Under the pieces are notes generated by a model. It worked only from the letters and a program-made list of their open reading frames with translations, did not search any database and was not told the origin of the DNA. Shown in pieces: positions 12,403-24,450 of a DNA stretch of 64,000 nucleotides (position 1 is the first letter of the stretch; each line of letters opens with the position of its first letter). Source of the DNA: Oegoconia quadripuncta (Eukaryota > Arthropoda > Insecta > Lepidoptera > Autostichidae); contig OX438742.1 in assembly GCA_949316235.1 (NCBI GenBank), positions 13,391,315-13,455,314 on the forward strand, in the 5' to 3' direction. The translations under genes and the position numbers were made by a program.

Positions 12403-13350
12403 TATCCAAGGTTATATTAACCTTCTTATTTTTCTCGTATATGACTCTCCACCTGTAAATATTGTATTATATTTTCGCATCTCACTCACCCTTTTGGATA
12501 TTCATACTCCTTCATAATTTTATCAATTCATGAGTATTGAGGGACTCATTATAACCTATGGCTCTTCTTCTCCTTTATTATTTTCAATAAGAATTTCAGA
12601 GCGGTAGCCAACTATTTAAATAAGCCTATGGCACTTATATTGGTGACCGTTTGTTGTTTACCATCTAACTAGTTTTACTTTCTCTGTTAGTATTACGCTT
12701 TGCATACGACAAATTTTAGTTCCTACGAGGGTCTCGTCTAACAAGCCTTTCGGTTATGTTTTTTGTTTTAATTATCACTTTTTTTACAATTATGGATAAT
12801 TTCTTTGTCCACTTTTGGGGTACGATTTTGGAGTTCAATATCTTATTATTATTTTGAACTCTTTTTATCTGGTCTCTGTTTTGGTTACGGACCAGAGACG
12901 TTTGTGTGGGATGAATGTTTGTTTGTGTGTGTGTTTGGATCGTTCCCATGTAAATAAGTTTCACCTACTAAATTTTTCCATTAACTCTTTCACTTCACTC
13001 ATCCCTCATCTACCATTCATTACTTTTGTTTCTTTGTTTTTATACCCTCTTTGTTTTTATGTTCTTTTGGTTTATACTTTGCTTTTTCTCTAGAAGGATA
13101 AGCCTTTCTTTCTTTATCTCAGGCTTCTCCTTCCAGGGCGGAGCGGGGTATTGTAACGAGGTGTACAACCTCTTCTAAATTCTATCTTCTTTTCGGTAAT
13201 CTCTTTGGCGTTTTCTTTTTTGGAACATTATTCAAAATTCTGAATTCTAATTTTTTTTCAAAAACTAGGCAGTCTTGACGCAACTTTCGAACTAGAGCTA
13301 TTCTTTTCATTCTTTCTTTTATTTCTTTTCTTTAAATTATTACATTATTT
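12403..13350 (+). other. Pyrimidine-skewed block with a possible LTR junction
   Basis: The plus strand is strikingly T-rich from about 12640 to 13350. Near 13136-13155 a purine tract (AGGGCGGAGCGGGG) is followed within a few bases by TGTAACGAGGTGTACAACC. That resembles the polypurine tract and LTR start of a Gypsy-like element. I could not find the matching 5' LTR or a TG...CA end, so this is a weak call. The ORFs here have low-complexity composition. Confidence 0.25.
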
Positions 13351-13456
13351 ACAAGTTATTCTGGTGCCTATACCTTCTTCCTGACCTTCACCTTCTTCGC
13401 CGTTCATGAGTGGCTGCACTCCTGGTAGGGCCCTGAAACCCTCGACCCTGAACCTC

Positions 13457-13563
13457 ATTATTATTATTATTATTATTAAATTCTTTATTGCACACAAAAA
13501 TAAAATACAAAGAACATTTATTATTAAATTCTTTATTGCACACAAAAATAAAATACAAAGAAC
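13457..13563 (-). repeat. LINE 3' tail with ATT microsatellite, duplicated in tandem
   Basis: An (ATT)n run (about 13457-13480) is followed by a segment whose minus strand reads as a LINE tail (GTGTGCAATAAAGAATTT). The roughly 45-bp unit containing TTCTTTATTGCACAC is then repeated immediately. Fragments of this kind are common lepidopteran RTE-like 3' ends. Confidence 0.55.
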
Positions 13564-13564
13564 T

Positions 13565-16000
13565 CATTCTTCTCTCTACGGCGCCCATTTCCTACGTCTT
13601 ACCTACAGCAGCTGAGCGCCCGCCGTACCGCGACAAACTTACATTCGGTAGGTATGTGGGAGTATTTATCTTGGAGTAGGGGTAAGTGTGTATTTTATCT
13701 ATTTAAGAGAAGCTAACGGCGATACATTGTTCAAAACACAAAGCATGGAGAAGATACATAATGTACAGCTATTACAGGCTTCTACATTTAATATGTAATG
13801 ATCATAGAACTTCATGCTACATATTTCTCCACTGAAACTAGACAGGCACATCACGTTGGCGCTCACAGACCAACCACTGGTCTGTGTTGGCGCTATTCCG
13901 CGAGCGGCTTTGCCTGAGAACATCATTGCTATACCCTGCCTATCTCATAAGTCCGTGGACAAACGAAATAAGTTTGTGATTACCTAAAAAAATTCTCTTT
14001 CCACCCGTAACCAACCCCGAGCCAACTCAAGAAGATCCTTGTATATATGACTCATCGGAGATTAAACCATTAGAAGTAGATAAGATCATAATCATCTTCT
14101 TGCCCTAGTCCTAATGTATAAGTAATTAGATATCATAACTAAATTAAGTAATAATAGTACCATACATAGTATTCAGTTCAGTTCTTCTAGAAACACACAA
14201 TTTGCGGTTTACAATAACTCCAGAGAACAGGTATAGTGAATTGGAAATCCATTTAATACGCTTGAAACCTCCAGCTGAGGTAATTTCCATTAATTGTCTG
14301 CTCAATCCAAATGTAAGAGTGGGACGGAAATAGTTACGCAAACACTAGCAACACCAACTATTAATTAATTAACAGAACTCAATGGAGATAAGTGCTTAAA
14401 CCCTGCTTCTTCTAGCTCTAGGCGGGATTTATTATCTTAGTGACGACAAATAAACTTATGATATGAAAAAAATCCAAATTTCATTCAACAAATACGAATT
14501 CATTATCAAGCTCAATATTTGTGACAGCGTTAGTTGATAGATAAAAAATTGTATCCGCTTTCTATGAAACGATAACTTCGTAAAAAATTATAATGTTTTG
14601 TACCTATGTCAGTAGAATAAACTATGTACATTTAACTGGATTCATATTTAACTGTCAACTTGATGGGTACTTCGAGTATTTCTTATCCGTTCCCCCCAGA
14701 AACTTTATTGCTATCTTTTTACTATCGCAAGCTTTTATTGAAACGTTAAAACATGTGAAACTAATATGAGAAAAGTTCTTCTTACCTCAGCGTAGTCTTA
14801 AATCCGTGTGGGGTCACTGCAGCTCACAATATTATCACTATTCAATACTTGGGTACTGGTGCGAGATAGTTAACGAATAGTTTGTGAACGCATGGTCACG
14901 TTGTTCCTGCGTTACGGCGGAAATCGAGCGCGACAGTGCCGTTCGAGGGGCGGGCAGCTTCTGCCTCGAACGGATGTTGGGTTGTGTTGCGTGTCCCATA
15001 GGGCGGGCTTGGATGCGCAGCGCACGCCGCCGCCATGGCCCTTCCTCCCTCGTTTTAACAGTTAAATTTGTCTAAATAATTTTCATTAAAATATACGTTT
15101 ATATTTATAATATTGAACCTACCTAATTGTGTCAAATTTCAAAGGTGGGGTCTCATCACGTTTTTGATCATATTCCATAATGGTTTTGAAAAAGAAAATT
15201 AAACTATCTATGCCAATAACTTCTGTTTCACTTACCTAATATGCCCAATTTTTTCCTTACGGTAAAAAAACTCATTTGGACGCTATACACATATTAATTC
15301 AGAATGGACCGTAGTTACGTGCTTACCAGTTTTACTACAGCGAACAACAAGAATAGTAACACAAGGGTCTCGACTGCTGCTGGACCACGACAAAGTAATC
15401 GGGTGAAACTAAATTGGCAATCCAAAGTGCATAATGCAAAATATTTATAGTAAGCACCATTCGAACAATAAATATTACGTAGCAAAACCTACACAGTGGA
15501 AACAAAATGTATTCAATAAACGCTATGTAGTTTTCGGCACGTAAAAAGGAGGAGGCCAACCCGGCTCTTCCAGTGGCTGTCGCAGAAGGCGACTATGAGG
15601 TACGGCGAAGGGCTTTTTAAAATTTGGAATACCCAAACACTTTCGTGAGGTTATGTATGTAGGTATGTATGTTTGCGCTAATTCATTACCTACCCAATAT
15701 AAAATATGCCGTCTATTTGATTTTTATCTATTTACTTCTGATAGGTATTTTTGTTCTTGTTTTCAATTATACCTAGTATATTTAGTGTTATATCTTGTAT
15801 TATAGTAGGTATGTCTTTGTTCAGCCTCTACTGTAAAATAATAGTTGAACTTGTTAAGTTAAATATCTTCGAACATGGCTTTCCCCTAGTTTATTTACTC
15901 TTAAATATTAAAAACAAAGAGCACTCAAATCTGACCACTCCACTTGAGATCCCTCCGAAGAACGACTGAACAGACACAGAACGTCGTTAAACACTAAGTA
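13565..16000. other. Mostly unassigned; GC-rich islet at 14880-15060
   Basis: No coding gene is supported. At 14880-15060 the base composition switches to GC-rich with many CpGs. The minus strand there carries an ATG in a good context (GGGCCATGG) opening a 47-codon frame, MAAACAAHPSPP and onward, which stops without a domain. A noncoding or first exon with promoter is one possibility and another GC-rich retroposon is another. No TSD was found. Confidence 0.3.
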
Positions 16001-16014
16001 GGTAACCGTAAGGA

Positions 16015-16333
16015 GCGTTGGTGGCTCAGCGGGTAAGACGCGGTCTTCCAATTTAGGAGGTCCGGGTTCGATACCCCGGAGGCCAACGTACCAATGAGTT
16101 TTTAAATTAAATTTAATTACTCATGTGCATTTATCCGACTGATCTTAAACGGTGAAGGAAAACCATGTGAAAACCAAAACCACCTGCATGCCTGAGAAAT
16201 AGATATTCAAAGGTATGTGAAGTCCTCAACCCGCATTGGGCCAGCAGGGTGGACTATGGCCCATACTCCCTCATATACGAGTGAAGGCCTCCATCCCTGC
16301 AGTGGGATTACGGTTTACGGGCTGATGATGATG
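16015..16333 (+). repeat. tRNA-derived SINE (family 2), plus-strand copy with TSD
   Basis: A box TGGCTCAGCGG at 16022-16032, B box GGTTCGATACC at 16065-16075, an unrelated body, and a TGATGATGATG tail at 16323-16333. The 15-bp direct repeats AGGTAACCGTAAGGA (16000-16014) and AGGTAACTGTAAGGA (16334-16348) differ at one base, a clear TSD. RNA polymerase III would start at the internal promoter. It is a retroposon, not a tRNA gene. Confidence 0.88.
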
Positions 16334-16349
16334 AGGTAACTGTAAGGAA

Positions 16350-17760
16350 ATGCTAAGTAGGTAATCGAAAGGTGCAATTGGTTCATCGGTGGAAATTATT
16401 AGTCTTGTAGCGGGTCCAAGGACGAAATGAGGTGATTCGAAAAAAATTTCACCTGTCCATTAAACAATACAATGCTTGTTGGAGACTGGCAGCTTGGTCT
16501 GTGTGTTTTCAGTTTTTTTTATTCGTCTGGTGTATTTTAGATGTCGTATTGTGCTGCCGATAATAAATAAGTAAAAACATAGTGAATAGAGTTTCCTGGT
16601 CGTGTAGCACCCCTCTGCCTCCAAACGATAACTAACAATACTTTTAAAGAAAAAATAAACAAAATAGACATGTTGCTGACCATAACTCAGAGAGCTAATG
16701 TTATCGTTGTAAGAACATAATTATTTTTGATGCAGAATATGCGACAAAAGTGTTTTAAATTTTACCAACCTACCTACAATTTTGACAAAGGAGAATGCCC
16801 AGAGCTTCACTGATTAAGTTAGAAGATAATCATAGATCAAAAGCTAACCAATCGATATCGATCGATTTAAAATCGTAGCACTGGTAACACTAACATCGTA
16901 ATCAATCATTAAAAAAAAACTAATTGTCAAACACTTGCAATTATCAATGTAAATACTTTTATTCCGCTATTACATTTTCCGGACTTCTCAAGACCATTGT
17001 GTTTTAATGATAATGATAAGAAAATAAGATGTTTTTGATAATAATTTGAATACTTGAAACAAAAATAAAATTGAAATTCCACAATTTAGACTTAGCAAGG
17101 TTAGCACACCTTTGTGGGACACATAACACCTTGTGAAGCGATGTAGTTTAAAAAAAAATAACATGTTGACTTTCAATAAGTGATATTTTTGTATCCTACA
17201 TTGAATAAAATATTTTTGATTTTGATTTTTGATGGTTTTTGTCTATTTCATTTAACCTTGGGTCGAGATATGTCAAAACTCTTTCATAACATTAAATATA
17301 CTTACATGCTTTTCCTGGATAGTAGGTACTTTAGATATGGTTGAAAGGGTCCATTTATCTCATTTCATTGGGATAGATGGAGTAGACTACCTGTCATGAA
17401 AGTGATGAGGAACGAAACATGACATCAACCGTTACCGCAACGTAAGAACAGGTAAGATCCTCATTAAGTAGATAGATTGGTTTGATCTAAAGTGATGGGG
17501 ACACCCTGTTTGGTAGGATTGGGTGCCCGAGATAAACTTGCGCGCGAAAGCTCATGACAGAAAATATTTAGTAAACAATTAGGCGGGTATTTTGAGAAAA
17601 TCATGTTTATAGAAGAGGGTACTAAAAAAACAACAATCTTGACCTACTTATTATTTGACAGTAGCCGTAGAAATATAATGTCATAATAATCCAAAACCTA
17701 TTTTATTTAACTATACCACGAAATTTTTTTGCTTCTATTTCTTTATTTACAAGTCAAAGA
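16350..17760. other. Unassigned; (TTTTGA)n LINE-like terminus near 17200
   Basis: No gene is supported. TTGAATAAAATATTTTTGAT followed by TTTTGATTTTTGATGG at 17200-17237 looks like the 3' end of a plus-strand LINE: a polyadenylation signal followed by a short repeat. The rest has no recognised feature. Confidence 0.35.
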
Positions 17761-17798
17761 ATCACCACACGGCTTTTTAAAATGGACACCACACCACT

Positions 17799-18080
17799 TC
17801 GACAGAGGCCGCTCAAGCTATTGCCCTACTGCAAGAAGGACGCAATCAAAGGAAAGTCGCTGCGGCATTGCATATAAGCCAATCAGGAGTCTCCATAGTA
17901 TACCGATGGTACCTGGAGACCGGCGGCGTCGTCATTCGAAGACCAGCATCAGGCAGAGGAACATGTACTTCTGAGCAAAGCCGACCGGTTCGTGGTTATG
18001 ACGTCGCTACTCAAATGACTGCGGTGGCGATCCAGCAGGAGCTCCGACAAGATCGCACCTCCGCACTCCTCTCACTGTAA
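17799..18080 (+). pseudogene. Tc1-type transposase DNA-binding domain, truncated
   Basis: One open frame reads AIALLQEGRNQRKVAAAL, then ISQSGVSIVYRWYLETG and RRPASGRGT. This is the paired-like helix-turn-helix layout of Tc1-family transposases: a first helix bundle, the QR-VA motif, and a second HTH linked by an RRP-GRG hook. The frame stops at 18080 and no catalytic DDE domain follows, so this is an N-terminal relic. It differs in sequence from the Tc1 copy at 11.1 kb and is from another family. Confidence 0.7.
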
Positions 18081-18084
18081 CTCC

Positions 18085-18660
18085 TGTAAGCCAGGATTAA
18101 CAGTGGTACTCTGCAAGGCGCCTACTGAAGGTAGAAGGGTTTCTACGTGACTCTATTGCTACCCCAACTAGCAAAATAATCTTATAACAAAAGATTATAA
18201 GTAAATCGGGACTAATAAAGCTTTTATAATAGCTTTGGCGTAGAATTTCTTACGTATAATAATATTGCGTAAGCATTAATACTAACATTAAATTTTGTTT
18301 TTATCTTTGTCTTATAGTTTACTACAATACTAATTTATAGGTCAGTTCCAAGACATATAGTCTAATAAGTGCATAGATCAAGTACAAATACTCCTACAAA
18401 GCAAAATAGTCTTGTAGCAGCATTATGCAAGAGTCTTGATTTTATAAGATAGCTGAGAGTACTATACGATTAGAGAGCATTGTCATAGTATTTTATGAGT
18501 ATGCAGCGATGTAGTCTTGATCAAGACTAATAAGGCTACCGCCACTGTTGTAGACTATTATAAGTGCAAAACACCTTTTAAAGTGCTAAACCAATAACTA
18601 CGAAATCTTATTACCAAGTATTGGGTTCGCATTGCATCATTCGATTTTGAACAAATAAAA
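18085..18660. other. Unassigned, rich in short inverted repeats
   Basis: Several short self-complementary stretches occur, such as AATCTTATAAC/AAAAGATTATAA near 18177-18202 and CTTGATCAAG near 18515. Recurrent phrases resemble AGTCTTGTAG and AGACTAATAAGG. This could be a decayed MITE or Helitron-like sequence. I could not define termini. Confidence 0.25.
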
Positions 18661-18672
18661 ATTTATTTTATA

Positions 18673-19235
18673 ATGGAATTTCAAGAATGGAAGCAATTCA
18701 AAAGAAGTGGAGCATACACGAGAAAAGTAAAAGATACGCAGAATTGGTACTCCAAAAGCCACAATCCGAATCAAGCCTAGAAAAAGTTCCCACTCATAAG
18801 TTATAAGTATCTGATTAATAGTGATGCAAGTAAATCTGAATCGGAAATCGACAAAATGGATTATGAAAAAATCTACAGTTGTGAGAAGTAATGAAAATGT
18901 GGGCCATCAAATATAATATGTCGCATTTGCCGTATAACGAACTGGTTGTTATTTTTAATAAGAGAATGAACTATGTTTTACCTGCAGATGCCGCACTCTT
19001 CTTCACAACAAGAGAGAAAATACATATTGCTGTGTTAGGAACTGGTCATTATTGGCACAATGGTTTAAAAAAGCAGTAGATAAAAGTTTTTGAACAAGAT
19101 GTCGTTCCCAAATGGATAATATTTCATTAAATATTAATATCGACGGTTTGCCACTGTACAACACAACAATTTTGGCCAATAATGCGTAGTATTTTTGAAT
19201 TACCTTTCTTGCCTCCACTACTGATTGGCAAGTAA
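18673..19235 (+). pseudogene. Degraded transposon protein of the INIDGLPL/QFWPI type
   Basis: Opens MEFQEWKQFKRSGAYTRKVK and is soon broken. Later segments across frames read LRKWAIKYN-like (here KMWAIKYN), then YNELV, LPADAALFF, INIDGLPLY, and in another frame QFWPIMRSIFELPFLPPLLIG. In my recollection this ordered set recurs in a multicopy uncharacterised protein family of arthropods and cnidarians carried by mobile elements. Function is unknown to me. There are several stops and at least two frameshifts. Confidence 0.5.
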
Positions 19236-19239
19236 GCTA

Positions 19240-21205
19240 AGTGATTGCTACTTTAATGAAACTATGTAGGTATCTTCGGATATTGTTTAGACTTTTATTG
19301 CTCATTCAATCACTGCACAGATTTTATTATTCCTTGCAAAACTTATGAGTTTTATTTCTATTATAAGTTTTTTTATTAAAGACGATAAACCTTACTTACG
19401 AAAATTAATACCAAAATCTTTCAATTTTGTAAAGTTTAAGAATAAGACGACCTTTACACGACGTCATTTGCTCTACACGGCGGCCCGGGAATTACTGACT
19501 CGTGTGGAAGCAGCCAGCCTCAGTAAGATAGAAATAAAGCTTCGCTACTCCCATACATTCGCAGGAGGCTCCCTGCCCGCACCCCACGTAGCCCTCTAAC
19601 TCATTTGTTTGATTTCAATAGCGACAGCGAAAAAGTTAATCTTTATTCTCTCTCTCTCTTCAATGTAAGAGCTATGCTCTTGCTCTAATCTCTTTGCAAC
19701 ATTAATAATTACCTACATATGGAAGTTTGGTAGAAATAAAATAAAAACATTTAATAGTCAATTTGGAGCTCTCAACGTCTCTTCGATTTTTATTTTTTTT
19801 TGTATTTTAAATAAAAGAGCGAGGGAGAGAGATTAAATTTTAAATAGTTTATGAGAAATAACACATTCATCTTCAATATAATGGTCATTATGCTGTAGAG
19901 AGAGCAGTTGAGATACCAAAAGAAGTTTAGATTCAGTAAAAACTTTTTGTTTTCATGCGTACAAATGAAGTAAGTAATATGTCTATAATAATTATTGATA
20001 GTAAAGACAGGCAATTCACGTCCATTGCAGTTTTCAGATAACACAAAATGACTGTGTGTGCGTCCAAGGCCACTTCATATTAGTTAGTACAAGCAGTCTC
20101 ATTTCATTTCTGGTCAAAAAACAGTCCGCGTCAACAAACACAACCATCCTGAAAATATGCAAATAAAAAGCATATTGAGGGGTGGTAACGCTAGAACCAT
20201 CAAGTGAGGAACCCTAATTTGATTCAACATGGTGGGGAGCTAGTCTTATCTAAAAGTATAACTAGAGCAATGGTACCTGTCAGACCTGACTGTCTATATA
20301 TGTAATGGTAAAGAGCGATTTTTGAAACAATGTCGAATGTCGAATTGTTACAATAACTAACATAATATTAAATTTCTGTAAGGGCGTGAAGAAATTAAGC
20401 TAAACATGGTACACCTTTACAGTAGAAACAATTTCAATTTCATTACAATTTAATATAATAAAAACCTACTTGTCTTCCTACATGAATAAACATGACAACA
20501 AATGAACATCAATCACCAAAACGGCAACAATTAAAAAACAGGCACGCACTGGCATTGTGAAATATATAATATCTAAAAACTAAGCACGTTATTAGCGAGA
20601 TTGCATCAGAAAAGAATTAGATGTAGATAATTTAACGAGTTATTACAGGAGCAATAGCAGTTACCAATACTAATGCAAGGTAGTTATAGGACTTAAACAC
20701 ATTTTGTAAGCTAGTTATGAGAGCGTTACAAAATATACCTAATGCTCCTATAAGTGCGCCCAATTACAGCTTTATAACATACTAAAGACTGTCGAAAAGA
20801 CTGTCGAAAAGCGAGATTACTTTTTATAAGTTTATATTGAGGCCATAGCATCATTAATTGTAAGCCAACTGCGATTTTTGTCGTTAAATTGATTTGACGA
20901 AAACATTAATAAACTGTTACTTGGTACGGATAGTGCAGCATATGGGTATGTTGAAAGCCGGTTTTATTTTAAAAACTAAGTTTCCGAATCTAAAGCATAT
21001 CACTTGCTACGACCATGGTTAACATCGTATCGCCGAACAAATTCGATCAGAATTAATAATGTCGATATTTTGATAAATAATGTCAAGAAAATATTTTTAA
21101 AGTCATCAAATAGAGTAAAATTACTCAAAATCCATCTCGACCCCTACCACCTGAACAAGTAATTATAAGTTGTTTAGCAACTCAGACGCAAACAAAACAT
21201 TTTAA
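19240..21205. other. Unassigned stretch
   Basis: No gene is supported. An 84-codon ORF at 19345-19599 ends in a GC-richer segment without a known domain. A CT microsatellite lies near 19648-19660. Confidence 0.35.
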
Positions 21206-21224
21206 ATCGTCCTGAAGCCGTATA

Positions 21225-21975
21225 CCCAGCTCTATACCATTCATGGGGAAATAGGATCTACAGAAGAGCACACAAATGTGGTCCCACTGTAGACGTCTTA
21301 CTTGGAAATAAAAAACTGAGCACAAGTTGTTCCTAGCTATCAAGAAAACTATTCCAAATTTTTAACCCAAATATGCCAAGATGGATTTTGAGGTAACCGT
21401 AATAAATGCGATGAAGATAGTATTCGAGCCTACTAAAGTTTCAGATTGTTACTTTCACTTCTCGCAAGTTGTGTGGAGTAAGGCCGAAGATATTAGGATG
21501 ACACAAATTCGCGAAGGCAGCAAATACGTGGCTAGATGTTTCGCAGTCGTACACCGACCAGATTCCAAAATAATAAAGGGATGGTACACCATTCCGGCAC
21601 AGCCCCCGCAACTAGCAGCGTTTGATCAATTTAACAGCTATAGTCCATAGCTGTTAAATTGACTGTCCATTTTCCATAAAAAATATTACACTGGTTTCAT
21701 GCTATGCACAGAGACACAGAACCAACAATGAGGTGGAGGGGTTCCACAACCAACTAAATAAAGAGATGCAAAGAAATCGCAGTTTATTTAACATGATTTC
21801 CAATTTGTAAGAACAATCAAAAGACATCGATTTCAAAATCCCACAGGTCGAAGTAAACGTTTCACGCAAAAGATCCCTAAAATTCATTAATATGTATCAA
21901 AAAATTAAGAACATTGTTGACGGTTATTTATTGCAAAAAATAGATATCGAGACTTGCATTGAAGTTTTCAAATAG
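21225..21975 (+). pseudogene. MULE-type transposase relic
   Basis: Pieces appear in the order expected for a Mutator-like (MULE) transposase. These are LYTIHGE-like and NVVPL near 21225-21290, then MDFEV, DCYFHFSQVVW (the CFFHF block) and KGWYTIPAQPPQLAAFDQFNSY at 21381-21645, and then RTNNEVEGFHNQLNKEM (the conserved TNN-VE-HN motif) at 21715-21765. Stops and frame changes interrupt it, and a perfect hairpin (21626-21662) sits exactly where the open frame is lost. MULE transposases move DNA by cut and paste; this copy is dead. I did not identify its TIRs. Confidence 0.75.
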
Positions 21976-22369
21976 AATACTACTCAAAGAAAATAATGGC
22001 TACAAGTAATTTTGTTGTGCGGCATTAGTTTTCGCCCAGTATATAATGTATTTTAAAAAGAGTAGAGTTTTATTTTATGTGATTTGTTACTACAATTTAA
22101 GAATAAAGTTGATAAGTAATAATTATTAAAATATTTTAATTTACCTCATATTTATGATACTAACTTTAGCCAGTTGGCCCACGTTGGACATCCCCTGCAG
22201 CAGAAGGACAGTTCATAGCAACTGGACCACTGCTCCTGTCACTGCTTAGATAAAGATTTAGTTACTTTGTATCAGTAACTTGTTTATCAAACGTTCGCTC
22301 AAATGTATTAGAACATAAAAGTAACAAGTTTCTACAGTGACTTCTAATCTGATTTTTTATTATTGTAAA

Positions 22370-22460
22370 ATTTATAAAAAGTGGAAAACGAGCAGACGGG
22401 CCACCTAATGGGAAGTAGTCACCGTCGCCCATGGACAGTTGACTACGTATATCCACGCAG
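22370..22460. repeat. Widespread lepidopteran repeat fragment
   Basis: The phrase GAGCAGACGGGCCACCTAAT followed by GTCACCGTCGCCCATGGACA belongs to a very common lepidopteran interspersed repeat (typical wording GCAGACGGGTCACCTGATGG). I cannot assign the class. Confidence 0.5.
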
Positions 22461-22469
22461 GTGTTAAGT

Positions 22470-24440
22470 TGATAGATACATACACCAAAGCAATATCACA
22501 GGATTCTTGCCACCTACTTCGATATATTTCATGTACCTAGTACGCAGCAAATAGGCAATTCCTATAGGGACAGTCAGTATTAAACCTCTTTGAGTGGGTT
22601 TTCCTTCGTCCGTTTTTTAAATTGTCTATAACCTCCTCCTTCTTCGAAGTTATTTAGATACAATCCCGAGTGTGTAAATATGCTGCATTAAAAAGGGCAA
22701 TAAAAAAATGCTTTTAGAAGAAAATGAAGAGTGAAAATAAAGAACCCGGAAAATAAGAGTGTAAAAAGAACTTTCGGATAAATATGCGAACGGATAATTT
22801 ACTACGAAGAAATAATAAGTTCGGGAGAATGGTCTAACAAATCACGAAAGCGGCATTTACATAATTTTATTTAATTACCAGAACAGTAGTAGGTAAATTC
22901 CATTTTATTGTAAGTTGAAAACAAATAAACTTATTTATTACAATAATATGTCTGCATTGCTTCCACTATTGCAAACAGAAGAAATTATAATTATGGCCGA
23001 TCATTGTATTATATAAATTCCCAGTAGTTCTGCCGACAGAACTATTCAACAGGACAGGTGGGAGTAGAGGATATAATGCATGACACGTTCGCTAGCTATT
23101 TGAATCAAAATGATCATCATCATCATTATTCATCAGAAGCTTATTTTATATGCCAGCTAAAAAACTTCGTTCCTATTATAGGTATTTTTTCTAGTTGCAC
23201 GTTATAGAAAAATTCTTTAAAATTAATTTGGCGAACACCCAACAACACAGACCAACCACTCACAACACAGACTAACCGCTAACAACAATATTTATGAATT
23301 CACTGCCTTATGAGAGGGCTCAGACAGAGCGCACAGTAATATTCGCCGTATCCCAATAGTTCCATTATCTAGTTCCATTATGGGACTACTGGGATTATTT
23401 TCTCCCAGTAGTTCGAAGGAGTTGAATACTTTTTCATCTTATCCCATTAGTTCCATTATATGAATAAATACAGTTGAATGGTAATTAAATATAGCAAGAA
23501 CAACAACCTTAACTATTTACCTACGTGCAATTATGTGTACTGGCGTAATATTATTATTACGTGATTAGGCAGATTTATAAGGAAAATAGACATTTATTGT
23601 CGATAGTTTATTTAACCTGCATGCTACATTATTTTCCGTTGTTGCTTATGCTCGCTGGTGTTCAATTATGGAGAACAGCGAAATATTTTTTATAAAACGC
23701 GGACGAGGTTGAGTGCTTCTTTACCGGGGAAGAGAATACTATAATGATTATTTTTGGATTATAAGGTCCTAAAATTATAATATGAAGATGAAATTTCTCG
23801 AACTACTTACTTGATCCTTATTGTGAGTCCTGTGCAGGGGAAACTATTTTTTATAATAAATAAATCAACAGATTAAGTTTGTCGTTTAAATGAAGCCTTC
23901 ATATATTTAACTTTCGTTTTATTTTTATCTCAACACCGGGTCCATATTTAATATGCACTGTGAACGAAAGGACAACAATGACTTTTTCTTACGTCGCTTC
24001 TTTTCCCTTTCCGAAGCGGTAGTAGCTTGGACATACTGACTGACAGAGAAATGCAATAAGCCCTTTAATTATTTCCAGTAGATTTAAATTGACATTCTAC
24101 AAATGATGTTACATAAATAATACATTCTACAAATATCATGTATCTTACGTTAAAATAAATGCTTGAAGTTTGACTATCAGTAAGTTCCATTACTGGCGTA
24201 CCAATTTACAAGATAACGCCTCTATGCTATTTTGCGCCTCTATGCGTTTTATTTAATTATTTACTTTAGGTAGGTTTTTATATTAACAGTAGTAAGTACA
24301 TATATTATAGTTCGATGTGACATGGTTTGTGGTACAGTTCTTATATATCTACCAATTACAAAATATACTCAGCAATAGAAGACCACGTTTCATTTAGAAG
24401 ATAAATGAAGAATATTAAATAGAAAATAAATGATGATTAA
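22470..24440. other. Unassigned, with clusters of TCCCAGTAGTTC palindromes
   Basis: No gene is supported. Copies of the 12-mer TCCC(A/G/T)(A/T)TAGTTC-type motif in both orientations lie at 23019-23045 and 23351-23455; see the findings. A short CATCATCAT microsatellite is near 23113. Confidence 0.4.
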
Positions 24441-24450
24441 TATACGAATG

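Noticed and set aside
16015..16085. Possible tRNA gene (A and B boxes present)
   Set aside because: The boxes are followed by a SINE body with TGATGATG tail and flanked by a TSD; no acceptor stem pairing was apparent, so it is a retroposon.
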